A stretch of 64,000 bases of DNA from Phoronis australis (taxonomy: Eukaryota > Phoronida > Phoronidae), in NCBI GenBank assembly GCA_002633005.1, contig NMRA01000105.1, forward strand, positions 408,662 to 472,661, written 5' to 3'. The translations under genes were made by a program, and so were the position numbers. The notes beneath the pieces are model-generated. The model ran no database searches, was not told the DNA's origin, and was given only the letters and a program-made list of their open reading frames with translations. Of the stretch, positions 59,464 to 64,000 are shown piece after piece. Position 1 is the stretch's first letter; each line of letters begins with the position of its first letter.

Positions 59464-61263
59464 ATTCTATTGTTGCTGGCAGTTGTCAATCCTTGTGAAG
59501 TTCACTCTTGTATCAATAAATAACTTTTTAACTTCCAACTATCAACCGTTGAATCCTCGGCAAGTGAAAAATCTGAATCCAACGGAAAATCTATCAGATG
59601 ACCATTATTTGAAAAAAGTGTCATTTTCTGCTATGAACATAATGTAATTTGAAAAAAAAAATAAATTGCACACAAGTTAAAGAAATGTGAAAGGAAATCT
59701 TTTTATGATTGAATATCAAACGAAAGCAAAGTAAATCAAAACTACGAGACAAACTTCACTGGTCACAGACAACGCAATAGGTGTGTTAACTTTTGCGAGA
59801 AGCTACCAACACGCTTGATGATCAAAACTGTTAAAAACGTTTTTGAACTGCATGCTTTTCAGAACGAAAACCATGTTTTTTGCTAAGCAACCACGTTTCT
59901 ACGGTCAACACAACTGTCACATACAGTACCATACGGTATATGCTAAATATTGTAAAAAGGCTTAAATCTACAGAGAGCAGTGCAAGAAAATACTTGCACC
60001 CCCCATAAACATATCAAAAGCAGTGTAAAGCCAGCATACCTATCACTTGTATTGAGTTATAAATTGATTGCAAACAATGCATAGTGGCTAAGAGGCGCAT
60101 AACTTATGGATCAATACTATACAGGTCTATTACATTTCTGAGTACTATAAGGAACAAACATCAACCAGGGTCTTGTTCATGAAACTTGACTCGAGACTCA
60201 GCCAGAAAGTTGGTCTTGCGCTTCCACTTTACAATGCTTGAATAAAGATTTAGCCACGAAATTATGAAGGTATCAATAAATTTCTCTGTAACCAGCATTC
60301 TAGTAGACTGCACTATTGTTCAAGTGAGGTTTAATTATTTCCAGAAATACGTTATTAGGAGCATAACAATAAATTTCTGACAGAAGCCTCCAGGGCTGCT
60401 TATGAAACTATTAAGACACCTACCAGTAGACTTTACAATTATATTCTAATTCTCAGCTTCTTCATATCGTAACCTTCATAATTTCTTTCCAGACCCAGTT
60501 ACAATGGAAGCTTTGTTATTTGTAAAAGATGGTGGAATTCTGGGAACACAGCTGCATCACTACTGTGTGTTGAATTCCATTTGCTACGTATTAACTCAGT
60601 TCTCCACTTATTTAGCATAAATTGAAAATATTCTCCTGATAGTCGGAGTGTGCTGAATATACTGAATGTACAGACTTCGTCGTAGTTGAGGTAAAGGAAG
60701 TCGATGTAAACTGCGAAGTTAATTGAACCATTCATAAAGGCTTTAGCAGATAATGGACATCGAACTAAATGGTAGGTGACGCTGTCATCATCATAGCACT
60801 CGCCATAGCTGTGGTGTGGCACCAGCTGATAACTTTGATGAGATTCAAGTTGACCATTCATACCGTGTCAAAGCGTCATCGCTCCACTATTAAATCCACC
60901 TGTTTATTGCGAAGTTAACTAGCAATGTTAACTTCGATCCAGGATCATTCCCATGGACTGCAAATCTCCAAAACATCGACAGCTCGACATTAATACGAAA
61001 GGGCTTTAAGTGACATGACACTTATCCAGGTCCCCCTTTTCACCTCATTATGAGATATCCCTTATGACTGGGTGAAATAGGCAGTCAATATACAGTGTCC
61101 AGACCTCACTATGACTGTTAAAGAGACGTGCATTACTAGAATCAAAGACAGGGCTAAATGTGGGTAAAACTGACTGTGCAATTTAGGTGCAACAATAAAT
61201 TACCAACAAGTAGCCGTGCACAAAATAAGAAAGGGACAAACTATTATTTTCACAAATAAGTTT
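59464..61263. other. No confident gene
   Basis: A 120-codon minus-strand open frame (60861-60499) contains YGECYDDDSVTYHLVRCPLS, faintly like the C-terminal Cys/His region of LINE reverse transcriptases. This is too weak to call. The rest is AT-rich and featureless. Confidence 0.4.
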
Positions 61264-61490
61264 GTGGGGAGGCAGTGTGCCTAGCGTGATAGGTGCCCGC
61301 TTTCTTTACTCGAGGTCGTGGGTTCGAGTCCGAATGGGACACACTGCTAGAACCTTGAGTCAGGCTCTCTAGCTCCTCAGCTCGGTTTTAACTAAATAAA
61401 GGCCAAAAATAGTTCCATGCGATCAGTGCAATGGGCCCACATGCGTAGCCTGAGCACACCTGGTACAAGACGTTTCAGACTACCTGTAAT
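61264..61490 (+). mobile_element. tRNA-derived SINE, copy A (most complete)
   Basis: Has an A-box-like TAGCGTGATAGG, the perfect B-box GGTTCGAGTCC (61321-61331), a body (CTAGCTCCTCAGCTCGG), the tail GCAATGGGCCCACATGCGTA and a following T/A-rich end. Best reference copy of the family in the window. Confidence 0.82.
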
Positions 61491-61906
61491 TATTTTTTTT
61501 TCTAAAAAAACAAAAAAAAATTGCAACTGTATCTCATGTGGTTCACTGGCTAATCAACAGGAGCCTTTACAAGGACTTAAACCCACCACAGGTAAAACAG
61601 CCAAAATATGCCATTGATACAATAACCCCTCTCGCTAAATTCCTGGATACGCCCCTGTGGTTTCAATGTAGTACTTATATATGCAGATGACACCAAACAG
61701 ACTACTTGGAAATTAGCGTAGGCCTTATGTAAAATGCACTACACAAAGGTCATGGTTCTGACCTTATTCTAACACCTCCATGATACACCAAGGTAACAAT
61801 TACAGCTCATCCACAGGCTTTATCATTAATGACCCACAGGTCAATTACTTAGCATTGATCACTGGCCCCATCAGCATTGACCACTGACCATCCAGAAAGT
61901 TAAGAG

Positions 61907-62318
61907 TTGCAAACCAGGCCTTTATGCAGCATATGTCCTGGGCGTCTAAATGGACGCCCTAGCACTAATATGGATGCCCTGGCAAGGATGCCCAATGTAT
62001 CAGTTGGACGCCCACTATCAATAGGAACCTTTCAAGTTTGGACAGACACATTGTAATGATTACTAGGAAGCCTATAGAGACTCACAGTGGTGGCTCTTTT
62101 TTCAAAGCAGGAAGAAATATACAATGTTGCTATGCTCACACTTGTTTGACAGCATTTTAAAAACCTTGGTCTACAGTTTTTGTTAAAAAAATCCATGTGT
62201 TTGGGGGGATTGCTGGGGGTGGGGGGTTACGCGTCGGAATCATGGACGCCCTGGAATATTGGGAACCCCATTTTGGACACCCTATTTTCAAAATCCTGGA
62301 TAAAGGCCTGTTGCAAAC
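61907..62318 (+). mobile_element. hAT-type MITE (CAGGCCTTTAT family), copy 2 with perfect 8-bp TSD
   Basis: Inverted ends CAGGCCTTTAT / ATAAAGGCCTG (61915-62310) are flanked by TTGCAAAC on both sides (61907-61914, 62311-62318). The interior matches 30049-30511 closely apart from indels. Confidence 0.88.
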
Positions 62319-62751
62319 CCCTCATCTTTTTACTCATGAACTGGTATGGGTTAACAGTAATCTTTGGCTAAACGCACGCAACCTTTAGTTTTATTTTAAA
62401 CGACTATGCTTGGAATTAGGGGCTCTCTTAATGTTTGTACATGCAATCAAGACATTTGATTCCTTAAAATAAAGACACAAATCACTTGGCTTGATATCAC
62501 TAACAATTAGCACATTTTTTACATTCTGACATATTTTTATTTAAGGATGTAGGACCTTACTCCTAATTTTTTCCCTTTCCAATATTGATGTGTGTATCTT
62601 TATCTTCAATTCTAGTTAACTTTAAAATTAACATCTTGCTTGGTTATGGTAGAAAAAATTTCCAAGACCCCCCGTTGACCGCTTGTCTGCCATCGACTTA
62701 ACAACAGTACATTTGTGCCATGTGCACATACAGCACACATCACGAATTTTT

Positions 62752-62934
62752 GGCCGACCGGTCGGAAATTGGTCGACGACCGGCCGTCGACCGGTCGGCA
62801 AATTAGCCGACCGGTCGGCTAAAAATTAGCCGACCGGCAGCCGCCCGCAGTGCCGACTCATAAGGCGACCCCACAGCCGACCCTTCAGCCGACCCTTTAG
62901 CCGACCGGCCATCAGCCGACCAGCTGGTCGGCTG
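62752..62934. repeat. Cluster of palindromic CCGACCGGTCGG motifs
   Basis: GC-rich island with at least eight CCGACC or GGTCGG words, several as the full palindrome, plus degenerate ones (CCGACCCTTCAG, CCGACCAGCTGGTCGG). Spacing is irregular, unlike a minisatellite. Function unknown. Confidence 0.8.
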
Positions 62935-64000
62935 CTATTTTTAGGCTAGAGTAGCAGTTGCGTAATAGGTTGTCAGGCTCATACCACTTTGCGTGTCGAT
63001 GTATATTCGTCTTAGCACAGGGTCAAATAAATTAACCTAGTTTTGCCGTCTCGGTTGCATGAGTTCACGTCGGTTGTGTAACACCACTACTTCGAAGGTT
63101 GAAGGCAAGCGGCATTAGTAAACATTGGATTATGGACAATGCAACAAGTTTTGGACGAAAAACGTGAAAGTTTTCTTTACATTTGATCTATAATTTGACT
63201 CCTGACGTTAACAAATTGTATTAGAGCGGTTGCTTCCCGGTCAATGCAAAGCTGTATAGTCATTTTGTAAACGCGGCTGTTTTTCGCAGTCTTCGCCCGC
63301 AATTGATTTTGTTTGTGTAACGCCAAACTGCATCGTTTTTGTGTGTTTTGAGTTATTCACCGGTCTCCTATCACGCGCACATGATGAAGGATTAGTGAGT
63401 GAGTTGTTACACCGCGAAGAGTTCTCACTCCGGGGATTTTATTTTCATAGTATTGACCCGGCGAAATTCACGGTCCAGTATGCCCTAAATTAACCCATGG
63501 ACTTCGACGGCTCTAACTTCGAAATCATACTATGGTTACGATTTCCACGAACTAAGACGGTGACATCAAACACGGAATGACCACTGTTGAGGCTACAGCC
63601 AATTGTAGCTTTGCGCATTCTGTTTTCATGTATCGGTGACGTTAAAATCTGGGCTAGTTACATGTACACGTAGGCCCCTATCAGTTGGTCGTTCACGTTG
63701 TTCCTAAAATAAACACTTTCTGTCAACAACATATTGACAAATTATGTAAAATATAACAATTGTGAACGGGAAGATGTGAATACGTGGTGAAGAGGTATTT
63801 GTCTCTACGCGGCATATGTGCGTGAATCTTTGGTAAAGCGATTGCGATGGCAAAAAATGATAGAAAATACATCAAGGTGCACTTTTGAGAAGCAAAGCGT
63901 CTGGTGATATTTATAGCGTATGATCTGGCCACCTCAGGTAGTAAGTGACGCTGAATGAGAAGTGGCAACTACATGTTTGGCTTGTAACGCCACCCCTCCC
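62935..64000. other. No recognised gene
   Basis: Mixed composition with several CpG-containing stretches. It could hold an upstream exon or promoter (of the SYPL2-like gene, or of a gene to the right), but no exon can be supported. Confidence 0.4.

Noticed and set aside
60499-60861. LINE reverse-transcriptase C-terminal fragment
   Set aside because: Only a CxxxxxxxxHxxxxC-like hint; no flanking reverse-transcriptase motifs, so left unassigned.
61312-61345. tRNA gene around the B-box GGTTCGAGTCC
   Set aside because: Followed by a SINE body and tail shared with two other copies; the acceptor stem does not close.

Overview
This is animal nuclear DNA. It carries four conserved protein genes split by 0.5-3 kb introns with ordinary GT-AG junctions, and the introns and gaps are packed with small DNA transposons, SINE copies and minisatellites. 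Gene content (a synaptophysin-family gene, a tandem-C2 gene), intron density and transposon types (Kolobok-like, hAT-like, Penelope-like) fit an invertebrate deuterostome such as a lancelet or acorn worm. The species cannot be fixed from the sequence. All exons were called by eye from reading frame, splice consensus and remembered family proteins. In each gene the exon lengths sum to one open frame.

Layout: (1) 1-3.5 kb, no confident gene: a foldback element, a 21-bp minisatellite, a possible lone exon and a possible minus-strand promoter. (2) 3504-20242 (+), SARS1, cytosolic seryl-tRNA synthetase, 11 coding exons, 506 aa. (3) 31866-21212 (-), a tandem-C2-domain protein, 9 coding exons, 406 aa, convergent with SARS1. 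(4) 32-35.8 kb, a large foldback element and a decayed THAP element. (5) 35823-37775, a Kolobok-like transposon with 160-bp inverted repeats, carrying a broken THAP transposase and, on the other strand, an ORF with the cysteine signature of the P2X7 'ballast' domain. (6) 38162-45466 (+), PSMA5, 20S proteasome subunit alpha5, 8 coding exons, 241 aa. (7) 55457-48117 (-), a synaptophysin-family four-pass membrane protein, 5 coding exons, 244 aa, convergent with PSMA5. (8) 55.5-64 kb, no confident gene: a Penelope-like GIY-YIG fragment, a foldback element with a D-arm-less tRNA-like core, SINEs, a hAT-like MITE, and a cluster of palindromic CCGACCGGTCGG motifs.

The genes do not form a pathway: translation, vesicle or membrane trafficking, protein turnover, secretory-vesicle membrane. 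SARS1, PSMA5 and SYPL2 are, however, also near neighbours on human chromosome 1p13.3, so the window looks like a retained ancestral linkage block.

The most notable novelties are the Kolobok/THAP/ballast-domain element; the exact 48-bp in-frame triplication of the SARS1 exon 10 splice acceptor; a second, frame-breaking duplicated acceptor before exon 6; a 29-bp minisatellite of 32 copies with no length change; a transposon that split a 35-bp minisatellite, leaving a 4-bp duplication; and the foldback element with the tRNA-like core.
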